From Desulfovibrio sp. (GTDB lineage: Bacteria > Desulfobacterota > Desulfovibrionia > Desulfovibrionales > Desulfovibrionaceae), in the NCBI GenBank assembly GCA_016208105.1, contig JACQYS010000027.1:1-64000 (forward strand): 64,000 nucleotides of DNA. The letters run 5' to 3'. Shown here piece by piece: positions 53,559-62,781 of the stretch; within the stretch, counting starts at the first letter, position 1, and each line of letters starts with the position of its first letter. The position numbers were made by a program, and so were the translations under genes. Below the pieces are notes generated by a model. It worked only from the letters and a program-made list of their open reading frames with translations, did not search any database and was not told the DNA's origin.

Positions 53559-54853
53559 TACTCGTCCTCCTCTCCTTCGGGCTTCATGTGGGGCGGAAGG
53601 TCCATCAGTTCGCAGATGAGTTCCTTGAACGACATCACCTTGATACCCAGATCGTATTCCTTGTTCAGGTCGTTAATCTGGTCGGTGCAGTTGTGGCAGG
53701 GCACCAGCACGAACTTGGCGCCGGTCTTCTGGATCTGCTCGGCCTTGACCTTGCCCGCGACCATGCGAGTCTTCTTGTAGTCGGCTCCCATGGGGATGAA
53801 ACCGCCGCCGCCGCAGCAACAGTGGCTCCATTCGGCGTGGGGTTCCATGGGAATGTAGTTCTCGCAGAGCATGTCCATGAGCGCCTCGCCCGCCGGCCCC
53901 AGATCGCCCGAGCGCGACAGATTGCAGGGGTGCTGGTAGGTGATGGCCTCCTTGAACTTGTGCTTGAGCTTGATGCGGCCGTCCTTCATGTAGTCGTGGA
54001 AAAGCTGCACGGCGTGGGTGACCTCCACCGGTGCCTTGCCGCCGGGCTGCTTGGTCCAGTAGGGGCCCTCGTACTTGGCGGCGCGGTAAGCGTGACCGCA
54101 CTCGGTGATGCAGATCTTCTTGGCCCTGAGCTTCTGGGCCGCGTCGTACACTGACTGGGTCACCATGCCGGCAACCCTAAGGTTACCCGAGAACATGGAG
54201 AGGTTGGTGGCTTCCCAGCCGTGGCTTGGCAGGGTCCAGTTTTCACCGGCCGCATGCATGACCATGGCCGCTTCCTGAATGTCTTGCGGGTAGTACTTGG
54301 GTTCGCGGGAGTTCACCACGAACATGATCTCCGCATCTTCCTTGTCGATAGGAATTTCCAGGTCCTTCAGGCGGTCCTGACCTTCCTCCGCCATCCATTC
54401 GCAGGTCTCCACGAACTCCTCGTCCGGGATGGACATCTGGTTGCCGAACTCCTCATAGCTCTGGTCGATGGTCATCAGGCGATCCGGGCAGACCTCCTGA
54501 GTGCGCATGCACTGACGCGCCACGTTGATCATCACCGCAATCTCGATGCCGAAGGGGCAGTACTGGGAGCACCGGCGGCACATTGTGCAGCGGGCCCAAG
54601 CTATTTCCTTCATCTCCTCGAGTTGGGCGCGGGTCACGTTGCCTTTGTTCTTTATGAGTTCTCCAAGGGTCTTGCGAGCCTTGTACTGGGGCATGAACTC
54701 GGGGGCATTCTCATTGGCGAGGTAAAAGAAGCAGGATTCGGAACACAAACCGCACGAGGTGCAGGTCTTCAGCCATGCGCGCAGACGAGCGGTGTCGTTG
54801 CGCTCGATGACCGCCATGATCTCTTCGGCATTGACGGGCTTTTGATCGGACAT
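53558..54853 (-). CDS. HdrD-like iron-sulfur oxidoreductase (HmcF/TmcB type)
   Basis: The 431-residue cytoplasmic protein has two N-terminal 4Fe-4S groups (CTSCGLCSESC and CTMCRRCSQYC) and a C-terminal CCG domain with HCCCGGGGF and CHNC, as in heterodisulfide reductase HdrD. AGGAGG precedes the ATG at 54853. HmcF, TmcB and DsrK share this layout; the length fits HmcF/TmcB better than DsrK (about 540 residues). It would receive or deliver electrons on the cytoplasmic side. Confidence 0.88.
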   Translation of the reverse strand: MSDQKPVNAEEIMAVIERNDTARLRAWLKTCTSCGLCSESCFFYLANENAPEFMPQYKARKTLGELIKNKGNVTRAQLEEMKEIAWARCTMCRRCSQYCPFGIEIAVMINVARQCMRTQEVCPDRLMTIDQSYEEFGNQMSIPDEEFVETCEWMAEEGQDRLKDLEIPIDKEDAEIMFVVNSREPKYYPQDIQEAAMVMHAAGENWTLPSHGWEATNLSMFSGNLRVAGMVTQSVYDAAQKLRAKKICITECGHAYRAAKYEGPYWTKQPGGKAPVEVTHAVQLFHDYMKDGRIKLKHKFKEAITYQHPCNLSRSGDLGPAGEALMDMLCENYIPMEPHAEWSHCCCGGGGFIPMGADYKKTRMVAGKVKAEQIQKTGAKFVLVPCHNCTDQINDLNKEYDLGIKVMSFKELICELMDLPPHMKPEGEEDE

Positions 54854-54863
54854 ATGGTGCCTC

Positions 54864-55514
54864 CTACCAGGTCTTGGTGCCGCGGCGGGCAAACTCGCTG
54901 CCGATGAAGGCGCGCGTCATGAAGAAGAGGAACACGTGGGCCAGCTTGGTGAAAGGGATGCAGATAAGCATCAAACATCCCGAGAACACATGCAAGAGGA
55001 GCATGGTGTCTGGGTCGAGCAGCATCTTATGGGCGCTCAAGTACCCCGTGAGAAACGGGAGCACAGTGATGCACCAGACAACGATATCCTTGGGCTCGGT
55101 GACAATGCGTACCTGGGGCACCACGAACCGGCGGATCAGCAGGAACAGAGCGGCGGCCAGAAACACCAGGGTCATTTTGTCCGCAACGCCGTCCGGCAGA
55201 CTCGGCCAGCCGATGCCTCTGTTGAATTCGAGCGTGACCGCATGGCCGAGCGCGAAAAGCGGCACGATAATCAGGCAGATGTGGAAGGCAAAGGTCCCCA
55301 GGGTCAAACCGGGGTGCTCCCGCCAGCTCCGCGAGCCAAAGGGCATGAGCCACGCCCAGATCGAGCCGGCAGCCGCCCCGGGGTTGTAGTGGTCGTAGAA
55401 GACCTTGTCCGTCCTGCGCGACATTTTGTAGAGTGATACAATCTGCCAAAGGCTGCCGAAGACCAGGACGGCAAAGGCTATCCATACCAATGGACCGTTC
55501 ACGAATGCGTACAT
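54864..55514 (-). CDS. Cytochrome b-type membrane subunit (HmcE/TmcC, NarI-like)
   Basis: The 216-residue protein has about five membrane helices and a NarI-like fold, with His residues placed in helices (for example FHICLIIVPLFALGHAV and LLLHVFSG) that can bind two b haems. DsrM is considerably longer, which argues against dsrMKJOP. It is the first gene of the redox locus and likely relays electrons between quinone and the HdrD-like subunit. Confidence 0.85.
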   Translation of the reverse strand: MYAFVNGPLVWIAFAVLVFGSLWQIVSLYKMSRRTDKVFYDHYNPGAAAGSIWAWLMPFGSRSWREHPGLTLGTFAFHICLIIVPLFALGHAVTLEFNRGIGWPSLPDGVADKMTLVFLAAALFLLIRRFVVPQVRIVTEPKDIVVWCITVLPFLTGYLSAHKMLLDPDTMLLLHVFSGCLMLICIPFTKLAHVFLFFMTRAFIGSEFARRGTKTW

Positions 55515-55929
55515 GGCGTCTCCTTTAGAAGTGATGGTCCCACGTCACCTGCCGGACGCCACTCGGCAGCCGGCCGCCAACAAGCCTCCGCCCGATCCCG
55601 GGCGGCTTAGTCACGTCTTCGATGAGTTTAGGAGCGAGGTCCCGGCAAGCAAGAGAAAGCCCTTGCCGCAGGCGGAAACGATCACGCAGGCCGTTCACGC
55701 AGCAGCTTTGGCGCTTGCGCAAGGCCGCGTAGCAAAACCATAAGTCCGACCGGTTCTGGAATCGGCACAGACTTACGCCCCCACCCCTCTCATCATCCAC
55801 ATCAGCAAACTTTTCACAAAGTGCTCGTCGCCGATGCACACACCCTGAGCAGTGGAAAAGCCGGGTTGTAAACGATTTGCGTCTACTCAACACCGGACAA
55901 CGCATAGTCTTTTTAACTCAGGTATATGC

Positions 55930-55958
55930 GAACTAAACCTACCGGGTACAACTGTCAA
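55930..55958 (-). promoter_or_regulatory. Promoter and operator candidate for the HmcE-like operon
   Basis: A perfect -35 TTGACA (55953-55958, minus strand) is spaced 17 bases from TAGTTC. The palindrome TACCGGGTA (55940-55948) lies between them, where a repressor such as the nearby Rrf2 protein would act. The -10 is poor and the leader would be about 410 bases. Confidence 0.3.
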
Positions 55959-56110
55959 GCGTGTACTTCTCTACCATTTGGGGCTGATTGCCGCAGTGAT
56001 TCTGCATGAGAATATACCAAAACAGGAGGAATTAACCTGCCACTACAGTGCCTCAGCTAGGCTTGTGATGGAATTAACAAGAAAGACATCACCTTTCCAA
56101 ACGGGCTTGA

Positions 56111-56147
56111 CAGGAGCTCCTCCTTTTAAGGACGAGCTCCTGTTTTC
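56111..56147 (+). terminator. Plus-strand terminator without an upstream gene
   Basis: CAGGAGCTC pairs with GAGCTCCTG, extended by an inner TCCTTTT/AAGGA pairing, and TTTT follows on the plus strand. No plus-strand gene lies upstream for several kilobases. Confidence 0.7.
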
Positions 56148-56219
56148 ACGGAAATGATGAATCAATGATTGGAAAAGGCAGGCGGGAAGAAAAAACTGGG
56201 AAGACCGGCTCTCTCGAAC

Positions 56220-56666
56220 CTACTCGGGTTTGCCGTTCTCGCAGGCACCCATGGGGCCATCGCTGGAGTTCTTGAGGAGCTCCTCCAAGGTCATGGAGTC
56301 GAGGCGCTCGAGCAAAGCCTTGCTCACTTCCTGCCAGAGCTTGCTGGTTGCACAGGTTTTGAGCCTGGGGCAGCTGGTCCGCTCGGTCCAGCAAGTGACG
56401 AGGTTCAAATCTCCTTCCAGGGCCCGTACGATTTCGCCCATGGAGATATCCGCAGGAGGCTTGGCCAGCAGATGCCCGCCCTTGGACCCGCGCATGCTGC
56501 GGATAAGACCGGCTTTCTTGAGAATCCTGGACAACTTTTCCAGATACTTAACCGAAATACCCTGGCGCTGGGCAATCTCGCTGACCCGTACAGGGCCGTT
56601 TCCGCCGTTCTCGGCTAGGTCCAGGAGCATTCGGGTGCCATAGCGGCTTCGGGTGGTCAACTTCAT
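56220..56666 (-). CDS. Rrf2-family transcriptional regulator
   Basis: The 148-residue protein has an Rrf2-type winged helix (about 1-80, with SVKYLEKLSRILKKAGLIRSMRGSKGG) and three cysteines at CX6CX5C in the LVTCWTERTSCPRLKTCATS segment, as in [Fe-S]-binding IscR and NsrR. It is upstream of the redox locus in the same direction, separated by a long gap. In D. vulgaris an rrf2 gene lies in the hmc operon and affects hmc expression, so control of this locus is a reasonable inference. Confidence 0.88.
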   Translation of the reverse strand: MKLTTRSRYGTRMLLDLAENGGNGPVRVSEIAQRQGISVKYLEKLSRILKKAGLIRSMRGSKGGHLLAKPPADISMGEIVRALEGDLNLVTCWTERTSCPRLKTCATSKLWQEVSKALLERLDSMTLEELLKNSSDGPMGACENGKPE

Positions 56667-56768
56667 CGGACGTGTCCTTCTTCTCTGCCGGTGCTGAGCT
56701 GCTTTCGATGGGCGAAATGTTTCAAAACCTTAGCTGGAGTCTAACGCGCTGACAAGTCGTATAAATTC

Positions 56769-59711
56769 CTAAAACCATGTCACAGGACAGCGAACTATCT
56801 TCTGGGCCTTGTTGCGGTACAAAAGATACCCGTTTTCGCGCCCGAAGAGATAGATATCGCGGGTAAGAGCCACGTCCGTCGTGCAGTAGCGGGTGATCTC
56901 GTCCAGTTTTCCCTGCTTCCACCACTCCAGGGCCTTGAGCCCGTCTGCTGTTTTAGACGCTCCCAGGGTGGCCGCGCCAAGAGTGTCCAAGGAGATCCGC
57001 ACACCGATGCGGCTCTTTATGTGCTCAAGCATGTCCAGGGTGGGCAGTGAGCCGAAGTCGACATTCGAGTAGCCGCGCAACACCTCGTAATCGAACCGTT
57101 TGCAGTTGAACCCCACTACGAGGTCCGCTTTTTCAAGCGACTGTATCAGCTCCCCTACGCGCTCCTCCGTAAAGACCAGGAAATCGTCCAGCGCGGAGTC
57201 GTAGACCACGCCCACCGAAAGACGCATTTTGCTTGCGTTGTGCCAGCCGCCTACTTCCTGGGCGGAAAGCTGGGTTTCCAGGTCGAACACGGCGAACCGT
57301 CCTGGAGGATGCGACGCTTGGGATTGCGGCACCGAACCGTTGAATACGTCTGAAGTGCCATCCGTTCCCTGTCTGTCATGAGCTTCGCCCAGGGTAAAAC
57401 CTGGGTCGTTAACCCCGCCAACAGTCTCCACAACAAAAGGTTCCGTGGATTCTGGAACTCCCCTAAGGATGGACTCCGCCACGAACTGGGCGGCGACCTT
57501 GTCGATCGGCCGGTTGCCTGAGCCGCATTTGGGGGAATGCACGCAGGAAGGGCAGCCGTTCTCGCAGGAGCAGCCGGTCATAACGGACAGCGTCCGCTCG
57601 AGCAGTTCCCCGGCCCGGGCATAGGCCTGACGGGTCAGGCCCACTCCACCGGGCACACCGTCGTATATGAACACCGCCGCTCTTCCAAGCTGCGGGTGCA
57701 ACGGGGTGGAGATGCCGCCAAGGTCGTTGCGGTCGGTCATGACCAGCAGCGGGAGGATGCCTATGGAGGCGTGCTCCATGGCGTGAATGCCGCCCATGAA
57801 ATGAAACAGGCGTCTCTCAGCCTCCTCCTGCACCTCTCTGGGTATTTCGTACCACAACCCTTCAGTTTCAAATGTCAGGGGCGGCAGGTCCAGGGGCACA
57901 ATGTTCAAAATTTGGCCGCCACGGGTTTTGCGTCTCTCATATCCGGTGATGGTCTCAGTTACCTTGAGCCGCCCGAAGCCAACACGGGCCCCGAAGACCA
58001 CTCCCTGATCCTTCACGCTGAGTATTTCCGTGGTCTTCTGGCCTCTTGTGCGGGTGTAATAATCGACTTGTTTGGGCACCACCTTGGCCAGGCGCTCAGC
58101 CAGAGACAACTCCTCGACCAGGTAACTGACGCCACGATGCAGATAGATGGCACCCGGGTGGGTTTCACGAAACGCCCTGTGCTCGTCCATGAACCCGATG
58201 GAAATCCCGCCGGAAGCCTCGATATGGTAGCGTCCGCCCGAGCCGCGCAGATCAACGTCCCGGTGCGGGGATTTCCGCCCGGCATGGATGCGCTCGCCCT
58301 TGGCGTCCAACAAAAGCTTCCCAACAACCAGGAGTTTCTCCACCTCGCAACGCGCCGCCTCCGAAGCCAGGTACGGCTCACCGGGACGCAGGGCGTATTC
58401 GGCCGCCGCGCATTCCAGATGCCTGGCCATGATGGCCGGATTGTTCGGGTTGACCACGGCATCCTCGGGCGGCCGGTCGAAGAAGTCCTCAGGATGGCGC
58501 ATGAAGTACTGGTCCAAGGCGTCTTCACCCGCAACCAGGATCATGGCCGACTCGCGCATGCTGCGCCCCACGCGGCCTCCGCGCTGCCAGGTGGACATCA
58601 CCGTGCCGGGGTATCCGGCCAGTATGCACAGGTCGAGGCCCCCGATATCGATGCCCAGTTCCAGGGCCGAGGTGGAAATGACTGCCAACAGCTCCCCCGA
58701 GGCCATTTTTGCTTCGATGTCGCGGCGTTCCTCAGGCAGAAACCCGGATCGGTAGGCGCTGATGCGCGGGGCCATGGGGCCGGCCTTTTCCGCTGCCCAC
58801 AGGGCGATGAGTTCGGTCATCTTGCGGGACTGGGCATAGACGATGGTGCGAAGCCCTCGGGCCAACGCAGCTTTGAGGAGCATTATGGCCGTGTGCGCCG
58901 CCCCTTGAATCGGATTCACGAAGAGGAAGTGGCGTTTGCCGGAAGGCGCGCCGGATTCGGAGACCACCTCCACAGGAAGGTCCGTGAGAGCCCGGGCCAG
59001 CTCTCCAGGATTTCCTATGGTGGCCGAACAGAAAAGATGTGTCGGGCGAGTCCCAAAGCGTTCACACACCCGGTTCAACCGACGGAACACGTGGGCCATG
59101 TGCGAGCCCATCACTCCCCGGTAGGTGTGCACCTCGTCCACAACCACATGGGTGAGCCCGGCCAGGAACGTGGCCCAGGTTTCCTGATGGGGCAGAATGG
59201 AAAGGTGGAGCATCTCAGGATTGGTGATCAGTACATTCGGAGGGTTCTGGCGCAGCTTCTTGCGGAAATGCGGGGTGGTGTCACCGTCGTACACCGCCAC
59301 CGTTGGCCTGGCCGAGGCAGGCAACAAGGACGTCAGCTCATTAAAAGCCCGCAACTGGTCCTGGGCAAGAGCTTTAAGAGGAAAGAGAAACAGGGCCCGG
59401 CTAGCCGGATCGGCGATGATCTGCTCCAAGACGGGCAGGGTGTAGGTCAGTGTCTTGCCGGACGCGGTTGGCGTGGCAGCCACCACGTGGCGCCCGGCCC
59501 GGGCAAGGGAGTGGCAGCGCGCCTGATGGCTGTAGAGGCGTTCGATCCCGCGTGCGGCCAGCATCTCCTGCACCGCCCTGGACAGTGGTCTTACAGGATC
59601 AGCATATTCGGCTTCGCGAGCAGGGATGAGGCGATGGTGGCAAATGCAGTTCTTGAGGCGCTCCGAGGCCTTCAGCGCCGAGACGTATTCGGCGATGTCG
59701 AGTGTGTTCAT
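56769..59711 (-). CDS. DEXH helicase fused to a 3'-5' exonuclease domain (MrfA-MrfB-like)
   Basis: The 980-residue protein starts with an SF2 helicase: Walker A ATPTASGKT, DEVH box VVVDEVHTYRG, and motif VI QRGGRVGRSMRES. A DUF1998 region follows with the four-Cys cluster CSCENGCPSC and KCGSGN. A linker of about 60 residues leads to a C-terminal RNase H-like DEDD exonuclease from about residue 805: FDLETQ, GFNCKRFDYEVL and CTTDVALTRDIY. In B. subtilis these are the separate proteins MrfA and MrfB, which act in mitomycin-type lesion repair. The gene is followed by the SGNH-like gene's operon neighbour on the 5' side with a 4-base overlap. Confidence 0.88.
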   Translation of the reverse strand: MNTLDIAEYVSALKASERLKNCICHHRLIPAREAEYADPVRPLSRAVQEMLAARGIERLYSHQARCHSLARAGRHVVAATPTASGKTLTYTLPVLEQIIADPASRALFLFPLKALAQDQLRAFNELTSLLPASARPTVAVYDGDTTPHFRKKLRQNPPNVLITNPEMLHLSILPHQETWATFLAGLTHVVVDEVHTYRGVMGSHMAHVFRRLNRVCERFGTRPTHLFCSATIGNPGELARALTDLPVEVVSESGAPSGKRHFLFVNPIQGAAHTAIMLLKAALARGLRTIVYAQSRKMTELIALWAAEKAGPMAPRISAYRSGFLPEERRDIEAKMASGELLAVISTSALELGIDIGGLDLCILAGYPGTVMSTWQRGGRVGRSMRESAMILVAGEDALDQYFMRHPEDFFDRPPEDAVVNPNNPAIMARHLECAAAEYALRPGEPYLASEAARCEVEKLLVVGKLLLDAKGERIHAGRKSPHRDVDLRGSGGRYHIEASGGISIGFMDEHRAFRETHPGAIYLHRGVSYLVEELSLAERLAKVVPKQVDYYTRTRGQKTTEILSVKDQGVVFGARVGFGRLKVTETITGYERRKTRGGQILNIVPLDLPPLTFETEGLWYEIPREVQEEAERRLFHFMGGIHAMEHASIGILPLLVMTDRNDLGGISTPLHPQLGRAAVFIYDGVPGGVGLTRQAYARAGELLERTLSVMTGCSCENGCPSCVHSPKCGSGNRPIDKVAAQFVAESILRGVPESTEPFVVETVGGVNDPGFTLGEAHDRQGTDGTSDVFNGSVPQSQASHPPGRFAVFDLETQLSAQEVGGWHNASKMRLSVGVVYDSALDDFLVFTEERVGELIQSLEKADLVVGFNCKRFDYEVLRGYSNVDFGSLPTLDMLEHIKSRIGVRISLDTLGAATLGASKTADGLKALEWWKQGKLDEITRYCTTDVALTRDIYLFGRENGYLLYRNKAQKIVRCPVTWF

Positions 59712-61390
59712 CGCCCCGCCGGAAATCCGGTGACCATCATGCGCCGCTCCCGCTTTTGCCCGTCCATGCGTTCGGTGCAGAGCCTACTCGTACCGGACAT
59801 GCGCACGAGTATTCTGAAGGAGGTAGGGGCAATGTCCTTAAACGGCAGGTCGAGGAGAAAGTATGATTCGTACGTTCCCTGTCGTTGCGATCCCGTGCTG
59901 GCCTTGCAAAGAAGAGGCTGCCAGACTTTGCCATCAAGGGAAAAATATGCCTCGAGCTTCGAGCGACGGGCTGGATCCTCCCCAGCATACCCTGGCAAGC
60001 GCAACTCCACGGAAGAGAGGGGCTCGGGGGCAACAAACGAGAACTCCGCCTCACCTTCCCCAGCGGCCTCATCCTCAAGCTTAACGGCGTTGATGGGGAA
60101 GGAGCCTTCTTTTTCTACGGTCAGACCGGACACACGCTCCAGCCTGCCAATCAGCCGAGCGCCCGGAGCCAGGGTGAAAATCGCCTGAGGATCTGCCAGG
60201 ACCTCCGCCTCCAAGGGGCCTGCGAAGCTTGACATGCGAGGTCTCGGAGCCACTCGCAAAAGGCTTTTTTTCTCAGATGATTCGGCCAAGACCAAACTGT
60301 CCGCCACAGCGCGAGCGATGAGCTGGTTACCATATGGGGAGCAGTGGCCATCGCGGGGAACCAAGTAGGGATGGACACCGGTCAAGAACCGGGCGGTCCT
60401 GAAGGATGCGAGCATGTCCACAGCCGGAATGCCAAGTCTTTCCAGGGCAGGAGACAGGACTTGGTTCACTGTGTAGGCCCTGCCCTCAACCTGCACTAGG
60501 TCCGGCACACACAAAAAGAGCATGTCCGCACCGAAATGGCGGGTCATGTCCCTGAAGCCCTTTAGAGCCTCCAGATAGGCTTCCCAGGCAGGCGCGGCCG
60601 GACCTGAAGGATCACCGCCCGCGATGCGTTCATGGGAGCCGAAAAAATCGACCGTTTCTTTGGAGGCCTTGAATCTGTATGGATCGAGTCCTGGATTGAA
60701 TCTCGCGGTTTCCCTCGCGCTCCGGCTGACAGGCTGGGTGAATTGGGTGGTTTTGGTGAAGGCGAGGCGAACACTGACGGCCAATTGATACAACCTTGAA
60801 CCGGAGAGTAGCTTAGAAATCCCACTCCGCCTGGAATAGGTGGGATCGTTGGAAAACATCTCGCGGATGACTACCTCGCGACAGATATCCTGGAGGTCGT
60901 TGAGGAAGAACTGCAGCACTACCACGTCTGGGTTCAGAGCCGCTCCCTTCTGGAGGAAGTAATCCATTTCGTCGAGGATGCCGAACATGGGCACCCCGGC
61001 GTTAACGATCTCGATAGAGCGCCCTGGAAAGCGGCGGCCGAGTTCCTGGCGGAGAAGTTCGGGGTAGGTGTCTTCGTCATCCACGCCGTACCCGAAGGTG
61101 AAGGAGTCGCCGACACACAGCACGCGCAGGGTTCCTTCCGGCTTTTTTGCAGTAAAAGGTACAAGCCCTCGCGTGCCCTGTTGAGTAGCGGTGATACGGT
61201 AGAGCAGTTGCGGATAGAGGCTATCCGTGATTCGCATTCCCGGCTCCAGGTCTCCGTGCACACCGGCGTAGTACCTGGGTAGGAAAAAACTGTTTGGAAC
61301 AAAGTCGAAAAAGCGCAGGCCGAACTCGATCACAAAAAAAAGTCCTGCCACTGTCGCCAGAAGGTAGAACGCGAACCAAACCTTGCGCAT
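59708..61390 (-). CDS. Membrane-anchored SGNH/GDSL hydrolase-like protein
   Basis: The 560-residue protein has one N-terminal membrane helix (VWFAFYLLATVAGLFFVIEFGL). An SGNH hydrolase domain follows: block I CVGDSFTFGYG with the nucleophilic serine, FFLNDLQD as block III, and the Asp-His pair in RDGHCSPYGNQ. The C-terminal 180 residues look like beta-strands and may bind carbohydrate. Such proteins often modify exported polysaccharides (AlgX/acetyltransferase-linked type), but the substrate here is unknown. Confidence 0.72.
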   Translation of the reverse strand: MRKVWFAFYLLATVAGLFFVIEFGLRFFDFVPNSFFLPRYYAGVHGDLEPGMRITDSLYPQLLYRITATQQGTRGLVPFTAKKPEGTLRVLCVGDSFTFGYGVDDEDTYPELLRQELGRRFPGRSIEIVNAGVPMFGILDEMDYFLQKGAALNPDVVVLQFFLNDLQDICREVVIREMFSNDPTYSRRSGISKLLSGSRLYQLAVSVRLAFTKTTQFTQPVSRSARETARFNPGLDPYRFKASKETVDFFGSHERIAGGDPSGPAAPAWEAYLEALKGFRDMTRHFGADMLFLCVPDLVQVEGRAYTVNQVLSPALERLGIPAVDMLASFRTARFLTGVHPYLVPRDGHCSPYGNQLIARAVADSLVLAESSEKKSLLRVAPRPRMSSFAGPLEAEVLADPQAIFTLAPGARLIGRLERVSGLTVEKEGSFPINAVKLEDEAAGEGEAEFSFVAPEPLSSVELRLPGYAGEDPARRSKLEAYFSLDGKVWQPLLCKASTGSQRQGTYESYFLLDLPFKDIAPTSFRILVRMSGTSRLCTERMDGQKRERRMMVTGFPAGR

Positions 61391-61395
61391 GCGTC

Positions 61396-62769
61396 CTAGT
61401 GCCCTGCAATATTGTATTTTTTCAGTTTATACTGCAGCAAGCTCTTGGAAACGCCCAGCATTTCGGCTGCCTTCACCTGCACGAAATCCGTCCTGGCCAG
61501 GGCCCGGCGCACCAGGGCGGCTTCGATCTTCTCCAGGGTCTCGCCCAGGTTTATCTGGACAGGCAGGAGGTCCACGGCCGATTTGTACTGGGTTTCCTCG
61601 TCACGCACTTCGGCGGGCAAATCTTCCACGCCGATCAACTCACCTGAAGCCAGCACCACGCAACGCTCCACCACGTTCTGGAGCTGGCGAACGTTACCCG
61701 GCCACTCGTATCCGGTGAGTGAATCCATAGCTTCGGACGTGAAACCCTGTACCGTCTTTTCGTTTTCAGCTGCGTACTTGCGAAGGAAATGGCCGGCCAA
61801 CAGCGGGATGTCCTCGCGCCGCTCCCGCAGGGCGGGCATGTCGATGCGAACCACGTTCAAGCGGTAGAACAGATCCTCACGGAAGGTACCGGCTGCCACC
61901 GCGGCCTGAAGGTCCTTGTTGGTGGCGGTCACCACCCGGATGTCCACCTCGATGGGCTGCGTGCCACCCACGCGCTCGAAGGTGCGCTCCTGCAGAACGC
62001 GAAGAAGCTTCACCTGTATGTCGGCGGAAAGCTCACCGATTTCGTCCAAAAAGAGCGTCCCACCATGCGCCATTTCAAACCGGCCGCGCCGTTTGGCCAC
62101 GGCACCAGTGAATGATCCCTTTTCGTGCCCAAAGAGTTCGCTCTCCAGCACCCCGGAACTCAAGGCCATGCAGTTCACGGTGACGAAGGGCTGGTCCTTG
62201 CGCGGGGAAGCGTAGTGTATGGCTTTGGCCACCATCTCCTTGCCCGTTCCAGATTCGCCCATGATGAGCACCGTGGAGCGCGACGGAGCGGACCGGTCCA
62301 CCAGCTCCAGCACCTGCCCCATGGCCTTGGAACGCCCGATCAGCTGATGGACGGCGTAGCGTTCCTCAAGGCTCTGGCGCAGGTAGATGTTCTCGCGCTG
62401 TGTACTGGCAAACTGGGCGGCTTTGGCCACCGTGAGCATGAGCTCATCGTTGGAAAATGGCTTGGTGATATAGTCGAATGCGCCCACCCGCATGGCCTCC
62501 ACGGCCCCTTCGATGGAACCGAAGGCGGTCATGATGATGACAGGCACGTGGGAGTAGGCCTTTTTGACGTGTTCAAGCACTTCCTGGCCGGTCATCTTGG
62601 GCATCTTCATGTCAGTGATGACCACGTCCACTTCGGATTCCTCCAGATAGGCCAAGCCCATCTCGGGATCGTCCAGCGCGGTTACTGCATAGCCGGCGTC
62701 CGCCAGCAATGCTTCCAGAATGAGCAGATAATTGCGTTCGTCGTCTAATATGAGAACTTGTGTCGCCAT
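61396..62769 (-). CDS. NtrC-family sigma-54-dependent response regulator
   Basis: The 457-residue protein has a receiver domain (1-120; phospho-acceptor Asp53 in TDMKMPK), an AAA+ domain (about 140-375; Walker [15 protein letters not shown] as the GAFTGA sigma-54 contact, Walker B GGTLFLDE) and a C-terminal Fis-type helix-turn-helix (about 410-457). Its partner kinase gene is 12 bases upstream. The target promoters are unknown; sigma-54 candidates in this window (nif, pta) may or may not be among them. Confidence 0.95.
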   Translation of the reverse strand: MATQVLILDDERNYLLILEALLADAGYAVTALDDPEMGLAYLEESEVDVVITDMKMPKMTGQEVLEHVKKAYSHVPVIIMTAFGSIEGAVEAMRVGAFDYITKPFSNDELMLTVAKAAQFASTQRENIYLRQSLEERYAVHQLIGRSKAMGQVLELVDRSAPSRSTVLIMGESGTGKEMVAKAIHYASPRKDQPFVTVNCMALSSGVLESELFGHEKGSFTGAVAKRRGRFEMAHGGTLFLDEIGELSADIQVKLLRVLQERTFERVGGTQPIEVDIRVVTATNKDLQAAVAAGTFREDLFYRLNVVRIDMPALRERREDIPLLAGHFLRKYAAENEKTVQGFTSEAMDSLTGYEWPGNVRQLQNVVERCVVLASGELIGVEDLPAEVRDEETQYKSAVDLLPVQINLGETLEKIEAALVRRALARTDFVQVKAAEMLGVSKSLLQYKLKKYNIAGH

Positions 62770-62781
62770 GGTTATGGGTAT

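Larger units (their letters stand above)
55515..56219. other. Rrf2 / redox locus intergenic region
   Basis: These 705 bases hold no convincing gene. They contain a minus-strand promoter candidate with a palindrome (55930-55958) and a plus-strand terminator (56111-56147). A 76-codon plus frame starts inside the HmcE-like gene start (55513) and a 101-codon frame starts at 55852; neither has a ribosome-binding site. The part from 55900 to 56100 is A/T-rich. Confidence 0.55.

Noticed and set aside
49361-55514. The redox locus as dsrMKJOP
   Set aside because: Subunit types run in a similar order, but the membrane subunit is too short for DsrM, the HdrD-like protein too short for DsrK, the small cytochrome has four haems rather than three, and a nine-haem cytochrome is present.
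55513-55743. 76-codon plus-strand frame
   Set aside because: Its ATG lies inside the start region of the divergent HmcE-like gene, and no ribosome-binding site or recognisable domain is visible.
55852-56157. 101-codon plus-strand frame
   Set aside because: No ribosome-binding site, odd composition, and it ends inside a terminator hairpin.
57537-60188. 883-codon open frame on the plus strand
   Set aside because: It is antisense to the helicase-exonuclease gene, whose motifs are clear; the high GC content makes such long antisense frames. The same applies to plus frames at 12018-13418, 49364-50797 and 28768-30117 and to the minus frame at 16462-17964.
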